Part shown: positions 44,150 to 52,718 of the stretch, piece after piece
Layout of the letters: every line of letters begins with the position of its first letter
Position numbering within the stretch: position 1 is the stretch's first letter
Assembly: GCA_965226755.1 (NCBI GenBank)
Contig: CBDDDT010000003.1
Location: 2,108,001 to 2,172,000 of the forward strand
DNA length: 64,000 nucleotides
Direction: 5' to 3'
Source of the DNA: Bog-113 sp965226755
GTDB taxonomy: Bacteria; Acidobacteriota; Terriglobia; Bryobacterales; Bryobacteraceae
The notes under the pieces: model-generated
Databases searched by the model: none
What the model saw: only the letters and a program-made list of their open reading frames with translations
What the model was told of the DNA's origin: nothing
Translations under genes and position numbers: made by a program

Positions 44150-45754
44150 CTACGGATTCACCTGAATCTTCGCCATCATCCCGGCATCTTCGTGATCCAG
44201 AACATGGCAGTGGTAAACGAAAGTCCCGGCGATATTGGGATTCCGGAAATCCATCCGCAAAGTCACGGACGGATAAGCGCCGGTACCGCTCCAGGCCGGC
44301 ACAATCACCGTGTCCATGACCTCCGGATTCTGCACCGCGACTCCGTTCAGCGCCACGTATAGGAAGTGAATCTGGTGAATGTGGAACGCGTGAGTCTCCC
44401 CCGTTCGGTTCTCAACGGTCCAATCCTCCACCGCGCCGATATTCGTCGTAATCGCCGGAGGATCCGACATCGAAAAGACTTTGGGCGTCTGGCCGTCAAC
44501 AGTGATGAAAAACTGCGTGGGCCCGTTGCTCCCGTTGGTCGCTTCCGCGAAGTAGATTTTTCGGTGCGCCGTCACCGTCTGGCTGATCAATCCGCCAAAA
44601 CGCTGGGGCGGCACTGGGGTATTCGCAGCCGGGGCGGCAGGCATTGCCGGCGGTTCTTTTGCGTCCGCGGAAGTTTGAATTACGGCCAGCTCCTGCGCCG
44701 GATTGGGGTTTCCGATTGGACCCGAATCAAAACCGGCATCGTAGAAGTCCGCACTCTGGCCAGCTGCCGGACCCGTGACGATGAACTCGACTCGCCCGGC
44801 GGGGGGAAGATACAAGGTCGTTAGCGTCTCGTCAACCTTAACGGGGATACCATCGAGCGCGATCACCTCAAGCGGCTGCGGCCTCTGCCCAAACCGAACC
44901 TGTATCGCCAGAAAGGCCTGTGTCGACGCATTGGCGACACGCCAAAACTCTTTGGCCCCCGGTTGCATCTGGATAATCGGAGAAGGGAACGTCGGGTATG
45001 CGGCGGGCGCATAGTTCAGCGTAAGCTGATACGGCCCCGCGATCCAGGAGTTCGGGTTGTTGAATTCCTGCCGTATGATAAACACGCGTTCGGGCAGTCC
45101 GGCCACCTGCGGCTTCATCTGCTCCATCCCGCCCACAATCAAAGCGCCCGCTGCCCCGCCATTCAGTTGCGTCGTCGCAACGCCATGCAGATGAGGGTGA
45201 TACCAGTACATCCCCGGCGAATCGTCCGTAGGCACAGTGATCTTGTACTGGAACGTCGGATCCGTATTCTCGATATCGGTCGTAAGGATGTCGTCCTGAT
45301 GGCACACCGGCGGAATGTTCAGGCCGTGGAAGTGGATATTCGTCGATGTCGCGACCATCGTTCCGCCCGAGCACGCACTACTGCTCGGGTCTCTTGGCGT
45401 CCCGTGCATCATATCCGCCATGGGCGCCGCCGCGGCGCCCGGCGGCGGTGGGGGCAGATAGGTCAGGCGATTCGTGAGTCCCAGATTCAGTTGGTCCCCA
45501 GGATTCAACCGCAGCGTCGGAGCCTCAACCGCGCCCGTAGCCGATTGGTAGATGTAGCACTCCTCAAGGTACCCGAGCACCACACTCCGCATTGTAAATG
45601 CAGCATTCAACACGCCGCTCTGGCTGTACACATCCAGAGGGTTGTTAACCACGGAGCCTCCATTCGGGCGTGGCGGGCACGTCTGCGCCGAAACGCCTCC
45701 CGCTCCCGCTAATGCGATCAGAATTCCCAAAACCGTCTTTTGAATGACATTCAT
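44150..45754 (-). CDS. Exported multicopper oxidase
   Basis: A multicopper oxidase of 534 residues with a signal peptide (KTVLGILIALAGAGGVSAQ). All four copper motifs are present: NIHFHGLNI, MYWYHPHLHG, HAFHIHQIHF and YHCHVLDHEDAGMM. The final Met suggests a type-1 site with Met ligand. It is probably a laccase or metal oxidase; the substrate is not predictable. ATG 45754 has AGAGGA 9 nt upstream; TTG 45760 is two codons earlier. It follows the secreted propeller gene by 35 nt and may be co-transcribed. Confidence 0.92.
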   Translation of the reverse strand: MNVIQKTVLGILIALAGAGGVSAQTCPPRPNGGSVVNNPLDVYSQSGVLNAAFTMRSVVLGYLEECYIYQSATGAVEAPTLRLNPGDQLNLGLTNRLTYLPPPPPGAAAAPMADMMHGTPRDPSSSACSGGTMVATSTNIHFHGLNIPPVCHQDDILTTDIENTDPTFQYKITVPTDDSPGMYWYHPHLHGVATTQLNGGAAGALIVGGMEQMKPQVAGLPERVFIIRQEFNNPNSWIAGPYQLTLNYAPAAYPTFPSPIIQMQPGAKEFWRVANASTQAFLAIQVRFGQRPQPLEVIALDGIPVKVDETLTTLYLPPAGRVEFIVTGPAAGQSADFYDAGFDSGPIGNPNPAQELAVIQTSADAKEPPAMPAAPAANTPVPPQRFGGLISQTVTAHRKIYFAEATNGSNGPTQFFITVDGQTPKVFSMSDPPAITTNIGAVEDWTVENRTGETHAFHIHQIHFLYVALNGVAVQNPEVMDTVIVPAWSGTGAYPSVTLRMDFRNPNIAGTFVYHCHVLDHEDAGMMAKIQVNP

Positions 45755-45789
45755 GCGCAAAGATCCTCTAGAAAAGAGCTAGGAAAAGC

Positions 45790-46956
45790 CTAAAACGCCC
45801 GGCCCGGATAAACTTCAATCGAGAACAGGTTCGACGTGTCGCCCTTGTCCACAATGGGCGAATTCACCGCCTCCGTCAGCGTGCAGGTGGCGCCTGACAC
45901 GGCGAGTTGCACTACGGCTATAGAAGACGTGCCGCTCAACCCGAACTCCGGCACGTAAAGGAGCCCCCCAGTGCCCTGTGAAAGCTGTGTCTTGACGCCG
46001 CCCACGTAAGCAAAATTCGTGTAGAACCCGCTGAGCGCAGTCGACGTGCAACCTGGGGCGATAACGCCCGTGTTCTTATTGAAGAAACTCGCCGACACCG
46101 ATCCCCCGGAATCGTTGGCCACATAAATCAGCGACTCATCCGGGCTGAGACGGACCTTTCCCGAATTCCATCCCTGCCCGAGGTCATAGGCGGTAGTCGG
46201 CGCAAGTTTGCCTGTGGAGATGTCGGAAACTTCCAGAGTTGTAATCGTCGAAGCGTCGCCGAAGATGGCGAAATTACCATCGGCGGTGATATCGATCCCG
46301 TTCGGGTAGTGACCATTCGCCGCGCCGGTCGAGACCTGTGCGTCGCCGTGGGAGACAGGCACCCCGCCAGACAGGTCGAAGGATTCGATGGATCCGTCTC
46401 CATACGTTACGACCATCATGTTGCCGTGAACGGCCATGCCGCCAACCAGTCCGCCGTTCAAACCCACCGTAAACAAATCCCCCAGGAAGCTCAAAGTGCA
46501 TCCGCTCTGGATCTGAAACGTTCCAATCGTGCTTGAAGTGGTGAAGTTCGCGTACACGTATGTTCCGTTCGACGCTAACCCGATTCCATTTCCTACCCCG
46601 GTATCGGTGTCCGAACCCGTGAAGTCCCCGGTCACTGTCTGGGTCTGGAACACGAGTCCCGCAACGTCCCCGGACCCGGCGTCGGATGCGAACACACAGG
46701 TATTGGACCCGCTCGGCACGACCAACAGTCGTTCCGCGGCAAAGATTCCACCGCCGATTCCCGTACCACCTGTCGTCACCAGCGTCTTGCTGACCGGAGC
46801 GCCGCTGGGGCTTAGAGCGTAAAACGACACCGTGTTGGCGAACCCGGAACCGACGTCGTTGTTAGTGATCAAAAAGCGGCTCGTGCCCGCGGGATCAGCG
46901 GCCAGGGCGGCCGTGCACGCGGCCAGGAATACAAACACGTTCCGAACGAGGAGCAT
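45790..46956 (-). CDS. Exported YVTN/lactonase-like beta-propeller protein
   Basis: A 388-residue exported protein with a signal (LLVRNVFVFLAACTAALA) and repeated blades (GGMAVHGNMMVVTYGDGSIE, PNGIDITADGNFAIFGD, VRLSPDESLIYVANDS) like YncE or 6-phosphogluconolactonase propellers. It is Gly, Ser and Thr rich and probably surface or periplasmic. ATG 46956 starts the signal peptide; the frame open to 47055 adds an Arg-rich stretch and is rejected. Confidence 0.75.
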   Translation of the reverse strand: MLLVRNVFVFLAACTAALAADPAGTSRFLITNNDVGSGFANTVSFYALSPSGAPVSKTLVTTGGTGIGGGIFAAERLLVVPSGSNTCVFASDAGSGDVAGLVFQTQTVTGDFTGSDTDTGVGNGIGLASNGTYVYANFTTSSTIGTFQIQSGCTLSFLGDLFTVGLNGGLVGGMAVHGNMMVVTYGDGSIESFDLSGGVPVSHGDAQVSTGAANGHYPNGIDITADGNFAIFGDASTITTLEVSDISTGKLAPTTAYDLGQGWNSGKVRLSPDESLIYVANDSGGSVSASFFNKNTGVIAPGCTSTALSGFYTNFAYVGGVKTQLSQGTGGLLYVPEFGLSGTSSIAVVQLAVSGATCTLTEAVNSPIVDKGDTSNLFSIEVYPGRAF

Positions 46957-47417
46957 TAGGGCAGTATATCTAAAAGCTCTAGGCCGGAAGCGCCGTTTTC
47001 GCGTTTCGCGCCGCCCGGAGTTCCGCTTCGTTCTGTCACGGGATGCAAGTTCCACTGCGATCGTGAACTTCTACCGCGAGACCAAAGGCAAAACTGCGCC
47101 TTCGTGGTTTTTGCACGAGGAAAACACAGTCTGGAATTTTAGGAAACAAAGTTGATGAAACGAGGAAGAAGCCCAGGTAATTACGACGCGCCTTCGAACC
47201 CCCAGTATCCGTTTTGATTCCTCCATCTCCGGGAGGAGCACCGCGAGACACGCAATCGCCATGCAGAAAATGGACAGAAAAACAACAGAGCTAGCGCTAC
47301 TACCATCGACGACTTCCAACGAACCCAGGAGGGCATGCGCACTCTATGCTTTTACATACGCAACGATGAATGTACGGCCAGAGGCTCGGAACCAGAACTC
47401 GGGACAGCCGAGACAGT
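46957..47417. other. Long intergenic region, lower GC
   Basis: These 461 nt lie between the propeller gene and the bacilliredoxin stop. They are visibly poorer in G+C than the neighbours. I see no rRNA, tRNA or CRISPR repeat. A minus-strand frame (47071-47319) contains one hydrophobic stretch but lacks a ribosome site and any familiar sequence. Confidence 0.6.
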
Positions 47418-47855
47418 CTAAGCGACAGGGGCGGCGGGAACGCAAAACCGGTCAAAAGCCTGCGTCAGCATGTGCGCAATTTGCACCGGATCCCGTCTTT
47501 CAATATCTCCACGATGGATCATAAACACCGGTTTCCCATTCTGAAACAGAGCCATGGAAGGGGAAGAAGGCGGATATTCTGAAAGAATTTCCCGCAAATG
47601 TGCGACGGCTGCCTCGTCTCCACCCGCGAACACAGTGGCGGCTTTGGCGGGACGCGCCGGGTGCCGTAGCGCGAGGCCAACCGCCGGACGCGCTTTGCCT
47701 GCCGCGCAGCCGCAGATCGAATTCACAATCATCAGGACGGCGCCGCTGTTCTCGCCCAGTATACGATCGACCTCCGCGGGCGTGCGTGCTTCCTCAACCC
47801 CTAATCGCGTCAACTCGGCGCGCATGGGCGCGATAAAATGTTCCGGATATGTCAT
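47418..47855 (-). CDS. Bacilliredoxin BrxA/BrxB (YphP/YqiW) family protein
   Basis: A 145-residue thioredoxin-fold protein with Cys48-Gly-Cys50 in NSICGCAAGKARPAV, the CGC signature of bacilliredoxins. Family members remove bacillithiol from protein cysteines or act as thiol isomerases. Whether this organism makes bacillithiol is not shown here. The gene is divergent from the Hsp70-like gene. Confidence 0.88.
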   Translation of the reverse strand: MTYPEHFIAPMRAELTRLGVEEARTPAEVDRILGENSGAVLMIVNSICGCAAGKARPAVGLALRHPARPAKAATVFAGGDEAAVAHLREILSEYPPSSPSMALFQNGKPVFMIHRGDIERRDPVQIAHMLTQAFDRFCVPAAPVA

Positions 47856-48022
47856 GATGCCTGTTTCTATTGAACCACGCTGCGATCGTTCATTTCGTTC
47901 GCTTCAGTTTCGCAGGACGCCAGCGATCAGCGGCGAGTCGGGCTTATTCTCCAGCGCGCTTATGGAACGTAGCACACGCCGGGATAATTGAAACAAACTG
48001 CCCATCAGGGCGGGAGAACAAT

Positions 48023-49312
48023 ATTTCCATCGGAATCGACTTTGGGACGACCAATAGCGCGCTGGGAAGAGTGCGTTTGGACGGCGGATTGGAACTGGCC
48101 ACCTTTGGAAGCGGGCAAAGTTTGCAACATGCTTTCCGGTCAGTGCTCTATTTTGAAGGCAATGCGCGGTACATGCCACGTAAGCCGGTTCCGAAATCCG
48201 GACCGAAAGCCATAGCGGCTTACCTTGAACGAATAGACAGCGGGCGTTTGATTCAGTCGATCAAGTCGCTGGCGAGCGACGCGCTATTTCGGCACACGCA
48301 GGTGGCCGGTCATCCTTATACCTTTGAGGATCTGGTGAGCTTCATCGTCCGAGAACTGACCGCGGGCCTAGGGAACGAGGCCGTTGGATGCGTGGTGGTG
48401 GGCCGGCCAGTCCGCTTTGTGGGGGCGAAAGCGCCGGAAGATGAAGGGCGCGCGGTCGACCGGTTGCGGCGTGCGTTTGAGCAGGCGGGAATCGCCGGCG
48501 TTACGTTCGAATACGAGCCGGTGGCTGCCGCCTACTTCTACGAAAGTCAACTGGACCACGAGGAACTGGTGCTGATCGCTGATTTTGGCGGTGGTACGAG
48601 CGATTTCTGCCTGCTTCGCGTGGGACCGGAGATTCGCAAGCGCGGGCACAACCAGCGAGACATTCTGGGGAGCGAAGGCGTGCCTGTGGCGGGAGATTCG
48701 TTTGACGCGGCGATCATCCACCACCTGGTCTCGCCAATGCTGGGCAGAGGGACGCATTACCGTTCGCTGGGCAAGCTTCTGCCGGTTCCGCATTCGTTGT
48801 ACCGCAAGCTGGAGCGCTGGCACCACCTTTCGTTTCTAAAGACCCGCGAGACCTTGGAGATGCTGCGATCCATCCAGGTGGAATCGGAGCATCCGGAGAT
48901 GCTGGGGGCCTTGATCGAACTGGTGGAGAACGATCTCGGATTTCATCTGCATCAAGCAGTGCAGAGGACCAAGGCCGAGCTTTCCATCAACAAGGAGAGT
49001 TCGTTCAAGTTTCAAGAATCTGACTTGCGGATTGAGCGGACGGTCACCCGTCGGGATTTCGACACTTGGATCGGCGCGGATCTCAACCGGATGGAAGCGG
49101 GCTTGGACAGGTTGCTCAAGTCGACCGGAGCGCTGGCGAGCGAAGTGGACAAGGTGTTTCTAACCGGGGGCACCTCGCTGGTTCCCGCGGTCCGGGGGGT
49201 GTTCGCGAAGCGGTTCGGGGCGAGCCGGCTGGAGACGGGGAACGAGTTCAGTTCGGTGGCTTTGGGATTAGCATTGCGGGCGGCGGAAATGGATGCGGCC
49301 GGAGGCTGCTGA
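48023..49312 (+). CDS. Hsp70-like chaperone (YegD type)
   Basis: An actin-fold ATPase of about 430 residues with Hsp70 phosphate motifs IGIDFGTTNSALG, LIADFGGGTSDFCLLRVG and FLTGGTSLVPAV. It lacks the long substrate-binding and lid domain of DnaK, like E. coli YegD. Start: homology begins at ATT 48023, which has GGAG 6 nt upstream. The only normal start codon in frame is TTG 47870, which would add 51 residues of unlikely sequence without a ribosome site. The gene ends 15 nt before the IS element. Confidence 0.83.
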   Translation: MSIGIDFGTTNSALGRVRLDGGLELATFGSGQSLQHAFRSVLYFEGNARYMPRKPVPKSGPKAIAAYLERIDSGRLIQSIKSLASDALFRHTQVAGHPYTFEDLVSFIVRELTAGLGNEAVGCVVVGRPVRFVGAKAPEDEGRAVDRLRRAFEQAGIAGVTFEYEPVAAAYFYESQLDHEELVLIADFGGGTSDFCLLRVGPEIRKRGHNQRDILGSEGVPVAGDSFDAAIIHHLVSPMLGRGTHYRSLGKLLPVPHSLYRKLERWHHLSFLKTRETLEMLRSIQVESEHPEMLGALIELVENDLGFHLHQAVQRTKAELSINKESSFKFQESDLRIERTVTRRDFDTWIGADLNRMEAGLDRLLKSTGALASEVDKVFLTGGTSLVPAVRGVFAKRFGASRLETGNEFSSVALGLALRAAEMDAAGGC

Positions 49313-49327
49313 GAAAAACGGGCTCAT

Positions 49328-49383
49328 TGTGACCGTTCCGAGACATAGGTAACAGAACGTTCCGGAGACATGGGTTACACTTT
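49328..49383 (+). repeat. Left terminal inverted repeat of the IS
   Basis: It reads TGTGACCGTTCCGAGACATA and continues with a second copy, GTTCCGGAGACATGGGTTAC. Compared with the reverse complement of 50875-50930, most positions match. Confidence 0.8.
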
Positions 49384-49430
49384 GTCCCCCAAAGGGGGTG
49401 AAGGCCATGCCATGGAAGGAGAGTTCTGTT

Positions 49431-50693
49431 ATGGACGAACGAATGCGATTTGTTATACGCCTGAAGGACGGCGAGAGCATGGCTTTACTCTGCCGCGAAT
49501 TCGGGATCTCGCGGAAGACCGGCTACAAGATTTTCGAGCGGTACGAGCAGTGTGGCCTGGAAGGCCTCACCGATCGTACCCGCAGGCCTTTCCGCTATGC
49601 CAATCAGCTTCCGGCTCAAGTGGAGACCGCGATCGTCGCGGCCAAACGCGAGAAGCCGCACTGGGGAGCGCGCAAGATCCGGGAGCGCCTCCTGCGCAGA
49701 CTGCCGCATGCGATCAAGGTTCCGGCCGCCAGCACCATCCACGCTGTCATGGACCGGCATGGTCTGGTCAGTCGGGCATCTCCTCCGCGAACACGGGCCG
49801 AGGGCACACCGTTATCCGACGGCTTGAATCCCAACGATTTATGGTGCGCCGATTACAAAGGCGAGTTCCAGCTCGGCGATAAGCGCTACTGTTATCCGCT
49901 TACCGTCACGGATCAGGCCTCGCGCTTTCTGCTGCTGTGTGAAGCGCTGGAATCCACCCGTGAAGACCTGGCGTTCCCCGCCTTCGAGCGCTTGTTCCGG
50001 GAACGGGGCCTGCCCTGTGCCTTTCGCTCCGATAACGGCGTTCCATTCGCCTCCCCTCACGGCCTGTTTCAGCTCTCCCGCTTATCGGTATGGTGGCTGC
50101 GTCTCGGCATTTCGATCGAACGCATCCGGCCCGGTCGTCCCCAGCAGAACGGCCGCCATGAGCGCATGCACCTGACGCTGAAACAGCAGGCGACGCGCCC
50201 CGCCGGAGCCAATTTCCTGCAGCAGCAGGCCACTTTCGACACCTTCGTTGAAGAATTCAACAACGAAAGGCCTCACGAAGCGCTCGACATGAAATGCCCC
50301 GGTGAGGTTTACACGCCGTCTCCGCGGGTTTACGACGGGATTCCCGAGCCCGACTACCCCTTTCACGACCGCACGGTGCTCGTCACCAGCTGCGGCCGCA
50401 TCTGCCTGCACAGGAAGAAGATCAATCTGTCGAAATCGCTCGCCGGTCAGGCGGTCGGCATTCGCGAGGTCGAGAACGGAATCTGGCTCGTCAGTTTCAT
50501 GCACTACGACCTGGGGTACGTCGATCTGGAAGAAAGGACTCTCCAGCCGCTCGACAATCCCTTTGGCGCCAGACCCGCCGCTGCTGAGCCCAGCCAGGAT
50601 GCGAAAAACATGCAAACCGCCGGCTCGCGTAGCATGAAAGCACCCGGCGAAACAGAAGCGAGCAATGCTGGAGAGCAACTCGCCGAGGGATAG
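49431..50693 (+). CDS. IS481-family DDE transposase
   Basis: A 420-residue transposase. An N-terminal helix-turn-helix (SMALLCREFGISRKTGYKIF) is followed by an rve integrase core with catalytic Asp in LWCADYKGEF, Asp in FRSDNGVPF and Glu in NGRHERMHLTLKQ. RPHEALDMKCPGEVY is typical of the family. ATG 49431 is chosen because AAGGAG lies 9 nt before it; GTG 49398 lacks one. The frame is intact. Confidence 0.92.
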   Translation: MDERMRFVIRLKDGESMALLCREFGISRKTGYKIFERYEQCGLEGLTDRTRRPFRYANQLPAQVETAIVAAKREKPHWGARKIRERLLRRLPHAIKVPAASTIHAVMDRHGLVSRASPPRTRAEGTPLSDGLNPNDLWCADYKGEFQLGDKRYCYPLTVTDQASRFLLLCEALESTREDLAFPAFERLFRERGLPCAFRSDNGVPFASPHGLFQLSRLSVWWLRLGISIERIRPGRPQQNGRHERMHLTLKQQATRPAGANFLQQQATFDTFVEEFNNERPHEALDMKCPGEVYTPSPRVYDGIPEPDYPFHDRTVLVTSCGRICLHRKKINLSKSLAGQAVGIREVENGIWLVSFMHYDLGYVDLEERTLQPLDNPFGARPAAAEPSQDAKNMQTAGSRSMKAPGETEASNAGEQLAEG

Positions 50694-50717
50694 CCGGCGC
50701 GACTCATCGCGGACGAT

Positions 50718-50745
50718 GAACAAGGGCGCTCCGGCGCCCTTGTTC
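50718..50745 (+). terminator. Terminator hairpin after the transposase
   Basis: A perfect 12-bp stem (GAACAAGGGCGC with GCGCCCTTGTTC) closes a TCCG tetraloop, followed by a pyrimidine-rich tract. It sits 24 nt after the transposase stop and inside the element. Confidence 0.8.
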
Positions 50746-50874
50746 TTCCCCCTGCTTTTCATTCCCACACAGACAGAAGACATCGGACCGATAGATCGCC
50801 TATGCCTTGAAAACTCATGCCGTCTGCGACGCAGACCTCCACCTCCCGACGATGTGGGTCTCCGCAGACCCCGG

Positions 50875-50930
50875 CAATGTGTTACCTATGTCTCAGGAAC
50901 AAACTGTTACCCATGTGTCCGGTACGGACA
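50875..50930 (-). repeat. Right terminal inverted repeat of the IS
   Basis: Read on the minus strand it starts TGTCCGTACCGGACACATGG and contains GTTCCTGAGACATAGGTAAC as the second motif copy, matching the left end. Confidence 0.8.
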
Positions 50931-50939
50931 TGCTTATTT

Positions 50940-51016
50940 TGGTAGGCGCGGCAGGACTCGAACCTGCGACCCTTTGCTTAGAAGGCAAATGCTCTATCCA
51001 CCTGAGCTACGCACCC
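50940..51016 (-). tRNA. tRNA-Arg (anticodon TCT)
   Basis: A 77-nt cloverleaf including encoded CCA. The acceptor stem is GGGTGCG/CGCGCCT, the D arm GCTC/GAGC, the anticodon stem TTTGC/GCAAA around CTTCTAA (anticodon TCT), and the T arm GCAGG-TTCGAGT-CCTGC. Its 3' end faces the IS; its promoter side (51017 onward) is undisturbed. Confidence 0.96.
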
Positions 51017-51196
51017 TGACGAAGTCGGACGACGCTTCCACGCATTTATGCGAAGCGTAAGCACGCGACGCACCTGACTCCGGATAGTCACTTGCTTCTA
51101 TTTTAGCCTCACGACCATCGTGTGGCTTTCATCGCGCACCGCACGGTGTCCCGAGCCCGCGAGTGTTGGTGCAAGGGGCTGCATTCTCGAAAGGGC

Positions 51197-52588
51197 TTAA
51201 GATCGGCCAGCAGCCGATTCCCAGAAGCGTTCAATCGATTCCAGGGTCTTGTTCTTCGTCTCGGGCAGATAGAACCAGGTGAAGACAGCCTGCAGCAAAG
51301 CCATGAGGGCCAAGAATGCGAAGGTGATGGACTTGCCCAACCGGTGGAACGCCAGTGGAAAGAGCAGAACCACGAAAGCATTGGCAACCCATTGCGTCAG
51401 TACAGGCACAGTCATGGCGGCCCCGCGAATGTGGTTAGGAAAAATCTCTGGCACCAGCGTCCAGAACACCGGACCAATGCAGCAGGCGAAAAAGGCCAGG
51501 TAAGTCATAACGAACGCCGGCACCAGCACTCCTTTGAAAGAGTTTGTTGACGAGAGCACGGTGAGGCCGGCCAGAGTGGCGGCCATCACAAGCGATCCGG
51601 TGATATATAGAGGTTTTCGACCCCAGCGATCAATCATCCAGAAAGAAGCCAGCGTGAATACAAAGTTGGTGACGCCTACCAGAAATGTGGCGAATAGCGC
51701 GGCGTCAATCTTCCAGCCCGCTTCCTGAAAAATGGACGGCGCGTAGTCGATAACCGTGTTGACTCCGGAGACGTGCACCAGAATGGCGAGAAAGAAGCTG
51801 ACCGCAACGGCGCGCCGGATGCCTGGGCGGAGCAGGTTAGCCCAGCCAGGCGCGCGATGGGCGAAGCTCGATCGAATGCGCTGGAATTCCAGCGGCACTG
51901 CGTCGGAGTCCAATATGCGCCCCAAAACTCGTTGCGCTTCGGAATCCTTCCCGGTCATGATCAAGTAGCGCGGGGTTTCCGGAGTGCGCAGCAAAAGAAT
52001 TAGAAAGATGATGGCCGGAACCGTTCCAGTAAGAAACATCCAGCGCCAGTTCGCGGCGCCCGCATCTCTCAACCAGTAGTTGGTGAGATACGAGAGCAGG
52101 ATGCCTGTCACCACCGACATTTGATAGAGTGCGCCAAATCTTCCTCGGCTGCGCGGCGGGGAAATCTCAGCTATGTAAAGAGGCGAGACAATGGACACCG
52201 CTCCAACGGCCAGCCCGCCCAGGCAGCGCGCCGCGATGAATAGAGCGAACGTGGGCGCGAGCGCAGTCAACGCCGAGGTCAGCGCGAAGAAGGCCGCGGC
52301 CCACAGAAGCGCGGTTCTGCGTCCGAACCGGTCGGCCAAAGTGCCCGTGAACATCGACCCGGCGACGCAGCCGAACAGCAGCGAGCTGAACGCCCATCCC
52401 AGTCCGAGATCGTCCAACTTGAAATGCGCTTTCAAAAAGGGTCCCGCGCCTGTGATGATCGCGATATCGAAGCCGAAGAGAACACCGCCCAGTGCGGCGG
52501 TGGCTACGGAGGAAATCAGGAAGGTCAAATGCGCGCGATCGCCGGCCTCGCGAGGCGGCATGGGTGTTATCTTTCCCGGAGTGAACAT
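51197..52588 (-). CDS. MFS sugar porter
   Basis: A sugar/proton symporter of 463 residues with 12 helices. Signature motifs are GGVLFGFDIAIITGA (helix 1), GTLADRFGRRTALL, SPLYIAEISPPRSRGRFGALYQ, LLRTPETPRYLI (a PESPRWL variant) and WTLVPEIFPNHIRG. It ends with the YLPETKNKTLE motif. ATG 52588 is used; the TTG at 52597 is less likely. It is transcribed divergently from PhyH and is presumably controlled by the LacI protein encoded at 53561. Confidence 0.92.
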   Translation of the reverse strand: MFTPGKITPMPPREAGDRAHLTFLISSVATAALGGVLFGFDIAIITGAGPFLKAHFKLDDLGLGWAFSSLLFGCVAGSMFTGTLADRFGRRTALLWAAAFFALTSALTALAPTFALFIAARCLGGLAVGAVSIVSPLYIAEISPPRSRGRFGALYQMSVVTGILLSYLTNYWLRDAGAANWRWMFLTGTVPAIIFLILLLRTPETPRYLIMTGKDSEAQRVLGRILDSDAVPLEFQRIRSSFAHRAPGWANLLRPGIRRAVAVSFFLAILVHVSGVNTVIDYAPSIFQEAGWKIDAALFATFLVGVTNFVFTLASFWMIDRWGRKPLYITGSLVMAATLAGLTVLSSTNSFKGVLVPAFVMTYLAFFACCIGPVFWTLVPEIFPNHIRGAAMTVPVLTQWVANAFVVLLFPLAFHRLGKSITFAFLALMALLQAVFTWFYLPETKNKTLESIERFWESAAGRS

Positions 52589-52592
52589 GGTT

Positions 52593-52606
52593 TGCAAGCG
52601 CTACCA
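52593..52606. promoter_or_regulatory. LacI-type operator for the MFS gene
   Basis: TGCAAGCGCTACCA is a 14-nt near-palindrome centred on CG (5 of 7 half-site positions match). It lies over the predicted start of the leftward transcript, 5 nt from the start codon. Confidence 0.55.
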
Positions 52607-52610
52607 TAGA

Positions 52611-52639
52611 ACTATATGCGTGTCGGCCTTGTCTGTCAA
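52611..52639 (-). promoter_or_regulatory. Sigma-70 promoter of the MFS gene
   Basis: On the minus strand TTGACA (52639-52634), a 17-nt spacer and TATAGT (52616-52611) form a near-consensus promoter. The predicted start is about 52604. Confidence 0.7.
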
Positions 52640-52656
52640 TTTCTTCTGAAGAGGTC

Positions 52657-52686
52657 TTGACAAGCTCGTCTCAAAGTCGATAGGCT
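52657..52686 (+). promoter_or_regulatory. Sigma-70 promoter of the PhyH-lacI-GH36 unit
   Basis: TTGACA at 52657-52662, an 18-nt spacer and TAGGCT at 52681-52686. The -35 is perfect and the -10 is weak. The predicted start is near 52693. Confidence 0.6.
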
Positions 52687-52691
52687 ATTGT

Positions 52692-52705
52692 TGAAAACGT
52701 TTGCA
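52692..52705. promoter_or_regulatory. LacI-type operator for the PhyH-lacI-GH36 unit
   Basis: TGAAAACGTTTGCA is a near-perfect palindrome centred on CG (6 of 7), very close to GalR/LacI and CcpA-type operators. It covers the predicted +1 and shares the TGCAARC half-site with the operator at 52593. Confidence 0.7.
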
Positions 52706-52718
52706 GAAAGGCAAGGCC

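Larger units (their letters stand above)
49328..50930 (+). mobile_element. IS481-family insertion sequence, complete
   Basis: A 1603-bp element bounded by TGT...ACA ends with imperfect inverted repeats of about 55 bp, one transposase gene and an internal terminator. Each end holds two tandem copies of a roughly 22-nt motif (GTTCCGGAGACATGGGT-like). Flanks (GCTCAT on the left, TGCTTAT on the right) show no target duplication. The right end is 9 bp from the encoded CCA of tRNA-Arg. Confidence 0.85.

Noticed and set aside
47071..47319. A small minus-strand frame with one hydrophobic stretch
   Set aside because: There is no ribosome site or recognisable family, and the low-GC region gives chance hydrophobic runs.
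49322..50937. Target-site duplication around the IS481 element
   Set aside because: Left and right flanks do not repeat, so no duplication can be claimed.
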